A stretch of DNA of 36,404 nt. Origin: Phycisphaerales bacterium UBA1161 (lineage in GTDB: Bacteria; Planctomycetota; Phycisphaerae; Tepidisphaerales; Tepidisphaeraceae). Shown piece after piece: positions 1-10,581 of this stretch (the first letter of the stretch is position 1; each line of letters begins with the position of its first letter). The stretch spans positions 1 to 36,404 of the forward strand of contig DBZL01000030.1 of NCBI GenBank assembly GCA_002311745.1, in the 5' to 3' direction. Position numbers and translations under genes: made by a program. The notes under the pieces were generated by a model, which did no database searches, was not told where the DNA came from, and saw only the letters and a list, made by a program, of their open reading frames with translations.

Positions 1-1611
1 TTCGCCGAGTACCAGACCAGCTCCCTCTCCGGCAACGTTTACCTCGACAGCAACGCCAATGATGTCGACAACTCTGAGCCGGGCATCGGCGGCGTCACCG
101 TCACCTTGACCGGTACCAACGGTCTGGGCAATCCGGTCACTCTCACCACAACCTCAGCCTCCAACGGAACGTACTCGTTCACCGGACTGGCTCCGGGCAC
201 GTACACCGTCACCGAGACCCAGCCCGCGGGCTACACGGCTGAGACGGCCAATGCCGGGTCGCTGGGCGGAACCGCCGCGGTGGGCGTGATCAGCTCGATC
301 ACCGTCCTCTCCGGCAACAGCGGCACGAACTACAACTTCGGTGAATTGCAGCCCGTGAACCAGAGCCTCAGCGGCACGGTCTACAAAGACATCACCGGCA
401 ATGGCTTGTCGGCCGACGACACGCCGCTATCCGGCGTCGTGGTCGAGTTGTTCAAGGATGTCAACGGCAACGGCGTGCTGGATAGTTCCGACGGCTCACC
501 GATCGCGACGTACACGACCGGCGCCAGCGGGCAGTATTCCTTCACGAGCGTAGCGGTGGGCAACTACATCGTGGCCGAAGTGACGCCCAGCGGCTATGTG
601 ATCACCGCGCCGGCCGTGCCGGATTATTACGCGGAGACGGTCGCGTCCGGCGCCAACATCACCGGGTTGAACTTCGACAACTACAACGAGTCGTGCACCT
701 CGAACCTGAAGTGCGTCACCTTCAAGCTGAATAACAACGGCTGCATTACGACGGTGACGGACCTGCGCGGCAACACCGTCCAGAACGAAACCGTGTCGGT
801 CACCTTCACCGTGCCCACCGGCGCAGCTCCGATGCAGTACACGTTGGTCAGCTACAACGCGCCGGATTCGTACTTTAATGCCAGCGATGCCAGCCAGCAG
901 ACCGAATACCAGGTGGCGACCGGCACCTTTGGGCCCGGAACGTATACCCTGACCGTGACCATTCCCTGCAATTACTACCAGATCGACTTCGTCTGCGGCG
1001 CGGCGATCAGTCAGCTCGGACCGGCGGGCAGCAATATCTTCTATTCTGCCCAGAACCGGCTGATCAGCGCCGACAACGGTGGCTTGCACGACGACGTGGA
1101 CGACGAGGCGGCCACCATGCACTTCTGGGCCAACCTCGGCCAGAGCCTGATCAAGAACTTTGGCGGCGCGTCCACCAACACCGCCCTGGGCACCTGGTTG
1201 AAGACGACCATGCCCAACGTCTTCGGCGGCAGCCTGCTGGGCAACCTCACCAACACCACGGTGGCTGCCAAGTACATGTCGTTCTACAACGTCTCCGGGC
1301 AGCAGAACTGGGCGCAGATGATGGCGACGGCGTTGAACGTCTACGCCAGCACGCTGTCCCTGGGCGGCACCGTCGCTTCAACCTACGGGTTCGACGTCAC
1401 CTCCGATGGTCTGGGCGCCGCCCAGTTCAACGTCGGCAACAACGGCTCGGCGTTTGGTGTGTCCAACAGCAGCACGATCACGGTCAGCCAGATGCTGAGC
1501 GCGATCAACTCCAAGTCGACCAACGACGTGCTGTACAACAACGTCGCCAGCCTGCTCAATCAGTGCTACAACGAGCTGGGCCAGGTGAACGGCGACGGCG
1601 GGCTCAACTGA
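1..1611 (+). CDS. SdrD B-like repeat secreted protein (5' partial)
   Basis: The reading frame is open from base 1, so the start codon lies outside the window; 536 residues are visible. At least two SdrD B-like (Cna-B type, Ca-binding beta-sandwich) repeats can be seen: one from about residue 9 (SGNVYLDSNAND, then GIGGVTVTL, GTYSFTGLAPGTYTVTE) and one from about residue 123 (SGTVYKDITGNG, DVNGNGVLDSSDG, GQYSFTSVAVGNYIVAE). The rest (about 225-536) is rich in Asn, Thr, Ser and Gly, with several Cys, and resembles no domain I can name. Proteins of this type are exported and act at the cell surface or in the matrix; binding or structural roles are usual and no catalytic motif is visible. It ends at a strong hairpin terminator. 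A sorting signal or PEP-CTERM anchor is not evident at the C-terminus (ends NGDGGLN). The family call is solid; the function is unknown. Confidence 0.85.
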   Translation, partial: FAEYQTSSLSGNVYLDSNANDVDNSEPGIGGVTVTLTGTNGLGNPVTLTTTSASNGTYSFTGLAPGTYTVTETQPAGYTAETANAGSLGGTAAVGVISSITVLSGNSGTNYNFGELQPVNQSLSGTVYKDITGNGLSADDTPLSGVVVELFKDVNGNGVLDSSDGSPIATYTTGASGQYSFTSVAVGNYIVAEVTPSGYVITAPAVPDYYAETVASGANITGLNFDNYNESCTSNLKCVTFKLNNNGCITTVTDLRGNTVQNETVSVTFTVPTGAAPMQYTLVSYNAPDSYFNASDASQQTEYQVATGTFGPGTYTLTVTIPCNYYQIDFVCGAAISQLGPAGSNIFYSAQNRLISADNGGLHDDVDDEAATMHFWANLGQSLIKNFGGASTNTALGTWLKTTMPNVFGGSLLGNLTNTTVAAKYMSFYNVSGQQNWAQMMATALNVYASTLSLGGTVASTYGFDVTSDGLGAAQFNVGNNGSAFGVSNSSTITVSQMLSAINSKSTNDVLYNNVASLLNQCYNELGQVNGDGGLN

Positions 1612-1658
1612 ACCCTCGCCCATCGCACCCAGGTAGCCCCACGATCAGTGGAGGAAAG

Positions 1659-1694
1659 CGGTCGGGAGCCCTTGCGGCTCCCGACCGTCGTTTT
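1659..1694. terminator. Bidirectional intrinsic terminator
   Basis: A perfect 12-bp stem (cggtcgggagcc at 1659-1670, ggctcccgaccg at 1676-1687) with a 5-nt loop is followed on the plus strand by tcgtttt. On the minus strand the same stem is followed by ctttcctcc. It sits between the convergent SdrD-like gene and the GH63 gene and can serve both. Confidence 0.85.
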
Positions 1695-1704
1695 GTCGGC
1701 TGCC

Positions 1705-4431
1705 TCATTTCGCCGCCGCCGTTGCCGCGGGTTCTGCCGACATCGGACGCGGCTGGGTCTGCAGATGCCTGCCGCGAGCGACGATCAGACGGGCGACGAG
1801 GCTGGTCCAGCCGGTCTGGTGGCTGGCCCCCACGCCACGACCGCTGTCCCCGTCAAAACACTCGTGGAACAGAAGCAAATCTTTCCAGTGTGGATCGGCG
1901 GCGAAACGATCCTCATCGCCGTGACAGGGCCGTCGGCCCTTGGCGTCGGCGGTGAATAGTCGGATGAGGCGGCTGCCCAGCTCGTCCGCGACCTGCTGCA
2001 GCGTCATGCGCTTGCCCGAGCCGCTGGGACATTCGACCGTCAGGCTCTGGCCGTAAAAGTGGTGATATTTCTCCAGCGCCTCCAGAAGCAGGAAATTGAG
2101 CGGGAACCAGACGGGTCCGCGCCAGTTGCTGTTACCGCCGAACAGGTCGGTGTCGGACTCGCCGGGGGCGTAGTTGACGCGATAGTCCCTTCCGCCGGCG
2201 TGGAAGACGTACGGATGATCGCGGTGGATGCGCGACAGGGAGCGGACGCCGTGCGGGGAAAGGAATTCGGCTTCATCCAAGACGTAGCGCAAAACGCGCT
2301 GGAGGCGCTGCTCGGAGGGGACGGCCAGAAGGTAAAGGGTGCAATCCTTGTCGGAGGGCTTCATGTAGGAGATGTATTTGGCCAGGTCCTTGCGGTTGTT
2401 GAGGAACCAGTTCATGCGTTTGCGAAAGCCGTGGAGGCGGTCGACGAGCTTGCCCTCGAGCACTTCCACGGCCAGCAGCGGGATCATGCCGACCAGCGAG
2501 CGGACGCGCAGCGGCGTGGTCTTGCCGTCGAGGTAAAGCTGGTCGTAGTAGAACCCGTCCTGCTGGTCCCACAGGCCGCAGCCGCCCAGGGCGTTCATGG
2601 CATCGACGATGGCCACGAAGTGCTCGAAGAACTTGGAGGCGATGTCCTGGTAAACGGGGTTTTCGCGGGCCAGTTCCAGGGCCATGGAGAGCATGGTGCA
2701 GCAGTAGAAGGCCATCCAAGCGGTGCCGTCGGCTTGATCGAGGACGCCGCCGGTGGGCAAGGGCTTGGAGCGGTCGAAAACGCCGATATTGTCCAGGCCG
2801 AGAAATCCGCCGCCGAAGATATTTTTGCCGCTGGGGTCCTTGCGGTTGACCCACCAGGTGAAATTGATCAGAAGTTTTTGAAACGCGCGTTCCAGGAAGG
2901 CGCGGTCGCGCTGTCCGCGCGAGCCGGTCATCTTGTAGACGCGCCAGCAGGCCCAGGCGTGGACGGGAGGGTTGGCGTCTGAGAATTCGAACTCGTACGC
3001 CGGCAACTGGCCGCTGGCGTGCATGTACCACTCGCGCAAAAGCAGGATGAGCTGGTCCTTGGCAAATTGCGGATCGAGCGTCGCCAGCGCGATCGTGTGA
3101 AACGCCAAGTCCCACGCGGCGTACCAGGGGAATTCCCATTTATCCGGCACGGAGATCACGTCGCGGTTGAACAGATGCAGCCAATCGCGGTTGCGTCCCT
3201 GCCAGCGCGACGCCGGCGGCGGGGGCTGATCCGGATCGCCCGCGAGCCAGTCGCGAACCACGTAGTGGTAAAACTGCTTGGACCAGAGCAGCCCGGCAAA
3301 GCCCTGGCGGGCGATGTTGCGCCAGTCGCCGTCCAGCTTGGGACAGATCAGGTCATCATAAAACTCGTTCGCCTCGGCGATGCGCCGATCAAAGACGCGG
3401 TCAAACTCAGGACCCAAAGGGTCGCTGGGCGCTTGATCCCGCCCAAAGAGTCGCAGGTGCACGCGCATTTGCTGTCCCGGGGGAATGCTCAAGCGATAGT
3501 AGGCGGCCGCCTTGGTGCCGCGCTGGGCGGGATTCACGGCGGCGGCATCGCCCTGGATGACGTAGCGGTGCAGCGCGTCCTTCACGTACGGCGTGCCATT
3601 GGACACGTTGAACAGACGCTCAAGATTGGTTTCGTTTTCGGTAAAGAGCCATTGACACGGCTGAGCCAGCGGCTGAGCGAGAAGGCGGAATCTGCCGAGG
3701 GTGGCGTGATCGATGTCGACGGCGCCGCCGTCGGCCAGGACCAGCGATGGTTTGACCTCGCACCCCTCGTGCGTGCAGCCCCAGCTCCAGGTATTGCGCG
3801 CCCAGATGGTGGGCAGCAGGTGAATCGTCGCGGCCTCCGGACCGCGGTTGGCCACGGTGATGCGAATCAAAATGTCGTCCGGTGAATTCTTGGCGTACTC
3901 GGCAAAGACGTCGAAATAGCGGCCCTGATCGAAGACGCCCGTGTCCAGCAGCTCGAATTCCCGATCCCCGCGGCCGCGACGGCGGTTCTGGGCCACCAAG
4001 CGCTCATAGGGGAACGGCAACTGCGGATACTTGTACAGCGCCTTCAGGTACGAATGCGTGGGCGTGGAATCGAGATAGAAATACTGCTCCTTGACGTCTT
4101 CGCCGTGATTGCCCTCGGGGCCGCTCAGGCCGAAGAGCCGCTCCTTGAGGATCGGATCGCGCCCGTTCCACAGGGCCAGGGCAAAACAGATTCGGCACTC
4201 GCGGTCGGTGATGCCCAGCAAACCATCCTCGCCCCAGCGATAGGCCCGGCTGCGGGCGTGATCGTGGGGAAAATAATTCCAGCAATCGCCGCTCGGGGAA
4301 TAGTCCTCGCGCACGGTGCCCCACTGCCGATCGGCCAGGTAGGGCCCCCACCGCTTCCAGTTGGCCTGCCGGCTCGCGTCTTCTTGCAGGCGCCCTTGCT
4401 CGGCGTTGGGGGATGGATGATTTTCCGCCAT
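1705..4431 (-). CDS. GH63-type glucosidase (MGH1-like glycoside hydrolase)
   Basis: This 908-residue protein matches the bacterial GH63-type glucosidase group (alpha-glucosidase/mannosylglycerate hydrolase-like, (alpha/alpha)6 barrel). Its N-terminal half (about 1-350) is the beta-sandwich-like part, with [18 protein letters not shown] and [12 protein letters not shown]. The barrel follows. A Trp-Asp pair in [10 protein letters not shown] (Asp441) and Glu857 in [12 protein letters not shown], followed by [10 protein letters not shown], sit where GH63 enzymes carry their acid/base pair; [16 protein letters not shown] is another family block. There is no signal peptide, so it is probably cytosolic and acts on storage or compatible-solute glycosides. 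The substrate cannot be told. A TTG lies one codon before the chosen ATG. No obvious operon partner; it converges on the SdrD-like gene. Confidence 0.88.
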   Translation of the reverse strand: MAENHPSPNAEQGRLQEDASRQANWKRWGPYLADRQWGTVREDYSPSGDCWNYFPHDHARSRAYRWGEDGLLGITDRECRICFALALWNGRDPILKERLFGLSGPEGNHGEDVKEQYFYLDSTPTHSYLKALYKYPQLPFPYERLVAQNRRRGRGDREFELLDTGVFDQGRYFDVFAEYAKNSPDDILIRITVANRGPEAATIHLLPTIWARNTWSWGCTHEGCEVKPSLVLADGGAVDIDHATLGRFRLLAQPLAQPCQWLFTENETNLERLFNVSNGTPYVKDALHRYVIQGDAAAVNPAQRGTKAAAYYRLSIPPGQQMRVHLRLFGRDQAPSDPLGPEFDRVFDRRIAEANEFYDDLICPKLDGDWRNIARQGFAGLLWSKQFYHYVVRDWLAGDPDQPPPPASRWQGRNRDWLHLFNRDVISVPDKWEFPWYAAWDLAFHTIALATLDPQFAKDQLILLLREWYMHASGQLPAYEFEFSDANPPVHAWACWRVYKMTGSRGQRDRAFLERAFQKLLINFTWWVNRKDPSGKNIFGGGFLGLDNIGVFDRSKPLPTGGVLDQADGTAWMAFYCCTMLSMALELARENPVYQDIASKFFEHFVAIVDAMNALGGCGLWDQQDGFYYDQLYLDGKTTPLRVRSLVGMIPLLAVEVLEGKLVDRLHGFRKRMNWFLNNRKDLAKYISYMKPSDKDCTLYLLAVPSEQRLQRVLRYVLDEAEFLSPHGVRSLSRIHRDHPYVFHAGGRDYRVNYAPGESDTDLFGGNSNWRGPVWFPLNFLLLEALEKYHHFYGQSLTVECPSGSGKRMTLQQVADELGSRLIRLFTADAKGRRPCHGDEDRFAADPHWKDLLLFHECFDGDSGRGVGASHQTGWTSLVARLIVARGRHLQTQPRPMSAEPAATAAAK

Positions 4432-4679
4432 CAAAAGCTCTCGACGTTCTTGATACCGCTTCTCATTTCATTAGCAGATTTTGCCGCAAAGAAGGAACAA
4501 TGGCGACGACTTTCATGGGGGGCTGACCTGCCCGGAATCTTTGTACCACCTGCCATGAGAGTCTGACCAAATTCTGCCCATCAGAAGGCAACGGCATTCA
4601 TGGAGGACTCGTTCACATTCGTTGCCGAGAAGGACTATGCTCATACCCTCAAAACGGACATAGAGAAAGCCAGTTCGGG

Positions 4680-5291
4680 TTAAGTTCTATACCGTGCCAA
4701 GTATCGTTCGCATGCGTCGTCGATAAGACCGGCTGGAACCCCAAGCAGCTTGAAGAAAAGTCTCCCAATGATGTCGAGCGCCAGGATGGCTGTCCGCAAA
4801 GAATACGCGCTTTCTGATAGCTCCTTGAGCAGAGCGCGCTGACCAAGTTCGCTCATCATTGCTTCACTTCGTTTGAAGAAGAATCCGTGAGCATGCTGGT
4901 TGCGCCTTTCCAAAGCATCTTTGAATAGGGCATCTACTTCGTCACTCCAGATAACGCGCTTTCGGACATCCGCGAGCATGGCGCCGATGGTAAGGCGATC
5001 AAAACTTGCTTCGAACGCTTCCACGTCCTTAGGAGAGGTCGCTCGTCCGGACGCGCGCGCATGGAGAATCGCGATGCCACCCAGCGTCCCCTCAAGCTCA
5101 TGGCAGAACGACATTGTCAGGCCATAGCAAGCATATACGTGCTTCGCCTTCTGCGCCACATCCAGTTGCACATGTTCCTCAACGAAGTGATCGAATATGC
5201 CAGCGGGCGGAGCCAGCAACGACAAATCCGCTATTCCAACTTCAATCGATTCTAGGAACTTGACTTTGTTATTCATGGCAATGCTGCTCAT
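4680..5291 (-). CDS. Hypothetical protein with HEPN-like RN-x3-H motif
   Basis: This 203-residue soluble, mostly helical-looking protein is not one I recognise by family. Residues 129-135 read RRNQHAH, followed by GFFFKR, which fits the R-x4-6-H signature of HEPN nucleases and HEPN-fold proteins (R130, N131, H135). The surrounding sequence (ALFKDALERRNQHAHGF) has the helix context usual for that motif. Base composition here is lower in GC than the flanking genes, as in the two small genes downstream on the same strand, which suggests a small acquired patch. No MNT nucleotidyltransferase partner lies beside it. The first ATG has no clear ribosome site; a second ATG at residue 6 (5276) is preceded by gagcag and may be the true start. 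That it is a gene is fairly likely; the HEPN reading is tentative. Confidence 0.6.
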   Translation of the reverse strand: MSSIAMNNKVKFLESIEVGIADLSLLAPPAGIFDHFVEEHVQLDVAQKAKHVYACYGLTMSFCHELEGTLGGIAILHARASGRATSPKDVEAFEASFDRLTIGAMLADVRKRVIWSDEVDALFKDALERRNQHAHGFFFKRSEAMMSELGQRALLKELSESAYSLRTAILALDIIGRLFFKLLGVPAGLIDDACERYLARYRT

Positions 5292-5404
5292 GACGAGCAG
5301 AAATCTGGCTGTGGAAGCGATCGGACACGTCCCGCGCGAAAATCAAGTCTGGATTAACTCGTGAGTGTCTCCCGCGTCATGCCGTTCAGCCATGTTGATG
5401 CGCG

Positions 5405-5644
5405 CTACGACCCCACGGCCACCAGCGCTTTTTTTGCCTTCTGCGGAAGGTGCACCGAAATGAACCAGACGACTGGATACAAATAATCCTCGCCAGAGTC
5501 ATCGATGACGCGCAACATTGAAGGCGGATCGTTCTTCTCTGGTCGTGCGACTCGATACAACTTGCCGAAGACGAGATCTATGTCGTCATCCGTGCAGTCG
5601 ACGCAAACGACAAATTCTCCTCGAGGGGGTTTACGTTTGTTCAT
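5405..5644 (-). CDS. Small conserved-looking hypothetical protein (79 aa)
   Basis: A compact beta-rich protein with no signal peptide. It has the pattern FVVCVDCTDDD, GKLYRVARPE, LRVIDDSGEDYLYPVVWF. From memory, short bacterial proteins with the GKLYxV and GEDYLYPxxWF pattern are widespread and unnamed; I know no function for them. The ATG (5644) overlaps the stop of the gene before it by the four bases ATGA, so the two are translationally coupled and probably act together or share a role. Confidence 0.6.
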   Translation of the reverse strand: MNKRKPPRGEFVVCVDCTDDDIDLVFGKLYRVARPEKNDPPSMLRVIDDSGEDYLYPVVWFISVHLPQKAKKALVAVGS

Positions 5645-5832
5645 AGTTGCCTCAATTCATGCTTCACCTTCCAGCCATGACGACCGACACCATGCGCCTC
5701 GTACCAGTGCAATTCCGCCTCGACCAACCGACCATCCCAATAACGGATCACCGCGACACCTTTCATTTTCCGCCAGCGGCCGGCGCCAAACCGACGGCTC
5801 AATGCTCTGCGCGAACGAATCGATTTATTCAC
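5641..5832 (-). CDS. Small hypothetical protein with ELHWYEAHGVG motif
   Basis: From a GTG at 5832 (AGGA 8 nt upstream) the product is 63 residues; a TTG at 5883 would give 80. The basic N-terminus (NKSIRSRRALSRRFGAGRWRKMKG) is followed by VAVIRYWDGRLVEAELHWYEAHGVGRHGWKVK. Small proteins with the AELHWYEAHGIG-type motif are, from memory, common unnamed companions of single-domain hypothetical genes. The fold looks like a small beta barrel. It overlaps the next gene by ATGA. No function can be assigned. Confidence 0.55.
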   Translation of the reverse strand: MNKSIRSRRALSRRFGAGRWRKMKGVAVIRYWDGRLVEAELHWYEAHGVGRHGWKVKHELRQL

Positions 5833-5912
5833 CGCAATGATCCTAATCTCGCGAATAGAGCTTATAATCTCGAATTTGGTCAAGTCCAGTTACCGCCTCT
5901 CCCAAAACACAT

Positions 5913-7007
5913 CTAACGCCCCTTGCCGAAGAACGTCTTGATCGAATCGTAAATGTCGTCCTTGGAATTCACGCGGCTGGTCATGATCTTCTCGTGATGG
6001 CGCAGGTGCTCGTGCAGGACGTTGATGAAATTGCCCGAGCCGTAGGCGCTGGCGACCTGGCAGTAGCCGAACAGGTTGCAGACGGGCAGGAGCTGCTCCT
6101 TGAGCAGCTTGATGCACTCGCGGCTGTCGGCTTCGGAACTGTTGTCGCCGTCGCTGAAGTGAAACAAGTAAATGTTCCATTCCTCCGCCGAGTAATGGGC
6201 GTCGAGCAGCGATTTGGCGCCGCGGAAGGCGCTGCTGATCTTGGTGCCGCCGTCCTCGCGCAGGTGGTAGAACGTGTGCTTGTCCACTTCCTTGGCCGAG
6301 ACGTCGTGAACGATGTAGCGCGATTCGATCCCCTCGTAGTTCTTGCGCAGCCAGGTGTCGATCCAGAAACTCTCCAAGCGCACCAGTTCCTTTTGCTCCT
6401 CGCCCATGGAGCCGGAGACGTCCATCATGAAGACGATGACCGCGTTGGACTGGGGGCGTTTGACGTCCTTCCAGCTTCGGTAGCGGATGTCCTTTCGCTG
6501 GGGAATAATGATCGGGCGATCAGGGTCGTAATCGCCGACCAGAAGCTGTCGCTTGAGGGCTTCCTTGAACGAGCGTTTGAAATGGCGGAGCGATTCGGGA
6601 CCGACGCGGCGGATGCCGCGGTAGCGCTCGCGGATGGTGGTGAGGCGATGCTTGCCCTTGGGCTCGATGCGCGGAAGCTTCAGTTCCTCGGCGAGAATCT
6701 CGGCCAGCTCGTCGAGGGTGAGATCGACCTCCATGATGTGCGTGCCGGGCTCGGTGCCACCGGCGGTTCGGCCCTGGCCCTTGGAGACGACGTCGCCCTC
6801 CTTGCCATCGCCGGCGCCGATCCCGGTGGCATTGTCGCCGTAGCGGAAATGCGGCAGCTCGACGCCACGGACGGGAATGCTGATCACGTCCTTGCCTTCC
6901 TTGCCGATGAGCTCGCTCTTGGTGAGGAACCTGCGCAGATCATCGCGGATGCGGCCCTTGATGATCTGCCGGAAACGCTGATGATCCTTTTCGATCTTCA
7001 GAACCAT
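5913..7007 (-). CDS. yhbH: DUF444 (YeaH/YhbH) family protein
   Basis: The 364-residue product fits the DUF444 family (E. coli YeaH, Bacillus YhbH). Family marks are MVLKIEKDHQRFRQIIKGRI at the N-terminus, the basic Gly-rich linker (about 60-90) and a von Willebrand A-like domain whose metal site DVSGS lies at residues 196-200 (FMMDVSGSMGEEQKE). Members work with the PrkA kinase in starvation, stress and, in spore formers, sporulation; the biochemical role is unknown. An earlier in-frame TTG (7037) exists, but the ATG at 7007 matches the family start. It follows prkA and a small membrane gene on the same strand with a 62-nt gap, so it is probably the last gene of that operon. A SpoVR homologue, often third in this module, is absent here. 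Confidence 0.93.
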   Translation of the reverse strand: MVLKIEKDHQRFRQIIKGRIRDDLRRFLTKSELIGKEGKDVISIPVRGVELPHFRYGDNATGIGAGDGKEGDVVSKGQGRTAGGTEPGTHIMEVDLTLDELAEILAEELKLPRIEPKGKHRLTTIRERYRGIRRVGPESLRHFKRSFKEALKRQLLVGDYDPDRPIIIPQRKDIRYRSWKDVKRPQSNAVIVFMMDVSGSMGEEQKELVRLESFWIDTWLRKNYEGIESRYIVHDVSAKEVDKHTFYHLREDGGTKISSAFRGAKSLLDAHYSAEEWNIYLFHFSDGDNSSEADSRECIKLLKEQLLPVCNLFGYCQVASAYGSGNFINVLHEHLRHHEKIMTSRVNSKDDIYDSIKTFFGKGR

Positions 7008-7069
7008 AGACGTTGTGCCCAGGGCGCGGCGGCCCAACGACCGCTTGAATCATTCTAGGACTGCTGGAG

Positions 7070-7350
7070 CTACGGCGGCGCGGGCCGTCGGGTCAGCAGG
7101 TACACCCCGATCCCCAGGATGAGCAGCGACCCCGCCAGGCCGACGATGGTGCCGGGTAGGTGCTGGTTGGCCAGGTCGATCGGGTTTTCGCCATGATTCC
7201 AGCGCAACGCCAGGCCGATGCGCGGATCGGTGATCCAAAAGAAGACCACCCCCAATACCCCCACCAAAACCAGCGAATAACCCGAGCGTCGATTGATGCG
7301 AGCCATAAGCGATTTGAGCCGAAGACGATCTGACCGCAGCGGCGTCGGGG

Positions 7351-7354
<4 letters not shown>
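7070..7354 (-). CDS. Small two-helix membrane protein between prkA and DUF444
   Basis: A 94-residue protein with two hydrophobic segments (roughly residues 26-44, [16 protein letters not shown], and 70-88, [19 protein letters not shown]) and a short loop containing [16 protein letters not shown]. Both ends carry positive charge, so both tails probably face the cytoplasm. The GTG at 7354 overlaps the prkA stop (GTGA), with an AGGAGG just before it that is closer than ideal; an ATG at residue 17 (7306) is the alternative start. Its place inside the prkA-DUF444 operon suggests it anchors or modulates the kinase module at the membrane, but that is inference. Confidence 0.6.
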
Positions 7355-9426
<2,072 letters not shown>

Positions 9427-9771
9427 AGGTTTTACTCCGGCGCGGTCGGCCACGCATTGCTGGGGCCGGGTCACGACGATTTGGCGGTTCCAGCGGATGG
9501 GCCCGGGCGCGTGTGCCCCCGCGCGGCGGCGGCGCCATCTAACGCCGTCCGACCGCCACAACCGAGCCTGGCTCGTTCGGGGGGTTTCTCGCAGATCAGC
9601 GAGAGCGCCCAATCGGCGGGCTTGGCCCGCCGCTTTTGCTGGCCGGTCTCCGCCAGCACTTGGAGGCACATCGGACAACAGCCGGCCTCCCCACCATCGC
9701 CCCCATGCCTCCAAGCCAACAGTATGTCGCTCGCGCGGCAGTTTCTACAAACCAAGCGCCGAAATGTCGCC
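9427..9771. other. Leader of prkA and possible zinc-ribbon ORF
   Basis: This stretch of 345 bases separates prkA from the broken DUF1501 gene. It holds a hairpin (cggcgggc 9614-9621, gcccgccg 9625-9632, then ctttt on the plus strand). A minus-strand frame at 9471-9755 with a TTG start and no ribosome site would encode 94 residues with CRNC, 20 residues, then CPMC, the spacing of a zinc ribbon. The remainder of that frame is low-complexity and Arg/Ala-rich, so I do not call it a gene. The prkA promoter should lie here; no clear -35/-10 pair was seen. Confidence 0.4.
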
Positions 9772-10049
9772 TTAAGCGGACTTGATGATCTGCAACAGCG
9801 GGAATTGCTCGCCGAGGATCGGCTTGCTCGGGGTGTCGAGCCACCTCTGCAAAACGCCGGCGTAAACCGAGCGGAAGTCGATCCCGAATTTCAAATCGCC
9901 CTGATCCAAATCCGTCAGCGAGGGATGGCGTCCGATCAGGCCAGGGCCAGAACGGTTTGATCCAAAAACGTGGGGATCGTCGAAGCGACCGCCAGAAGCG
10001 TCAGGCCCTTTTGCAGAAACACGCGGCGGGTGGCAAGGTTCTGTTCCAT
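9772..10049 (-). pseudogene. DUF1501 gene remnant (internal deletion)
   Basis: The start region is intact: GGAGGGG lies 7 nt before an ATG (10049) encoding MEQNLATRRVFLQKGLTLLA, a Tat-like leader typical of DUF1501 proteins. The frame then meets TGA after FLDQTVLALA. In another frame the sequence resumes with GLIGRHPSLTDLDQGDLKFG and continues FRSVYAGVLQRWLDTPSKPI to a stop at 9772, the typical DUF1501 C-terminus. About 37 N-terminal and 47 C-terminal residues remain of a usual length near 400-450. The middle of the gene is missing and the frame is broken at the join near 9938. DUF1501 proteins are exported and pair with DUF1800 proteins; function is unknown. It lies 15 nt after the DUF1800 remnant. 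Confidence 0.85.
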
Positions 10050-10064
10050 AAACTGGCCCCTCCA

Positions 10065-10497
10065 TCAACACAGTTGATACTCGGGCATGGAAACGATCAA
10101 CTGCACAACTCTGCGCTGCGCGTCGCTGCCCGTGCGCTGGCCCAGGGCCTCCAGCAAGACCCGTTTTTTGTCCTGCGCGATCGGCCGCGAGATCAGGCGG
10201 TCGATCCAATACTGCACGATCTGCTGGGGCGAAGCGGAAGCATCGGGCCTGAAATCCACCGCCGCGGCCGCACTGCCGGTCACGTTCACGCAGGCATTGT
10301 AACGATGGAACAGCGTGCTGGTGTTGATCCACATCCGCCCCCCCGGCCAACCGCGAATGTTGGGCGGCATCAGCGGCAACTGGCCTATCTGTTCCAACGC
10401 CGAAACCGGCGCGGTTGAGCAGATGGGCGGCCTTGACCGAATCGAATGGATCGGAATCGGTCGGGCAATAGGGCTGTAACATCGGATGGAGCGCCAT
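10065..10497 (-). pseudogene. DUF1800 gene remnant (internal deletion)
   Basis: The ATG (10497, AGGA 9 nt upstream) begins a DUF1800 N-terminus ending in the typical SVKAAHLLNRAGFG (about 33 residues). Near base 10395 the frame shifts into the C-terminal part of the same family: QIGQLPLMPPNIRGWPGG, RMWINTSTLFHRYNA, then DFRPDASASPQQIVQYW and RRVVQLIVSMPEYQLC with a stop at 10065. Some 400 central residues of a usual length near 500 are absent. The reading from 10497 in the first frame runs through out of phase to 9772 and should not be taken as one protein. Start signals and both gene ends look undamaged, so the loss is probably recent, or an assembly error. Confidence 0.85.
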
Positions 10498-10581
10498 CTC
10501 CCGGATTCCTGCTACTTATCGGAAAAACGCACGCCCTGCGGTGTTATTGCCGCGTGCTCCCCGGCCGCTAATATCGATCTT

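Noticed and set aside
4432..4679. Possible promoter (ttgttc, tgctaat) before the GH63 gene
   Set aside because: Spacing is about 20 nt and the orientation is opposite to the gene.
9614..9637. Hairpin with ctttt as a terminator
   Set aside because: The T-run is on the plus strand, where no gene ends nearby.
9772..10497. One continuous 241-codon minus-strand frame
   Set aside because: Only its first 33 and last 47 residues resemble real families, and those belong to two different genes; the middle is out of phase.
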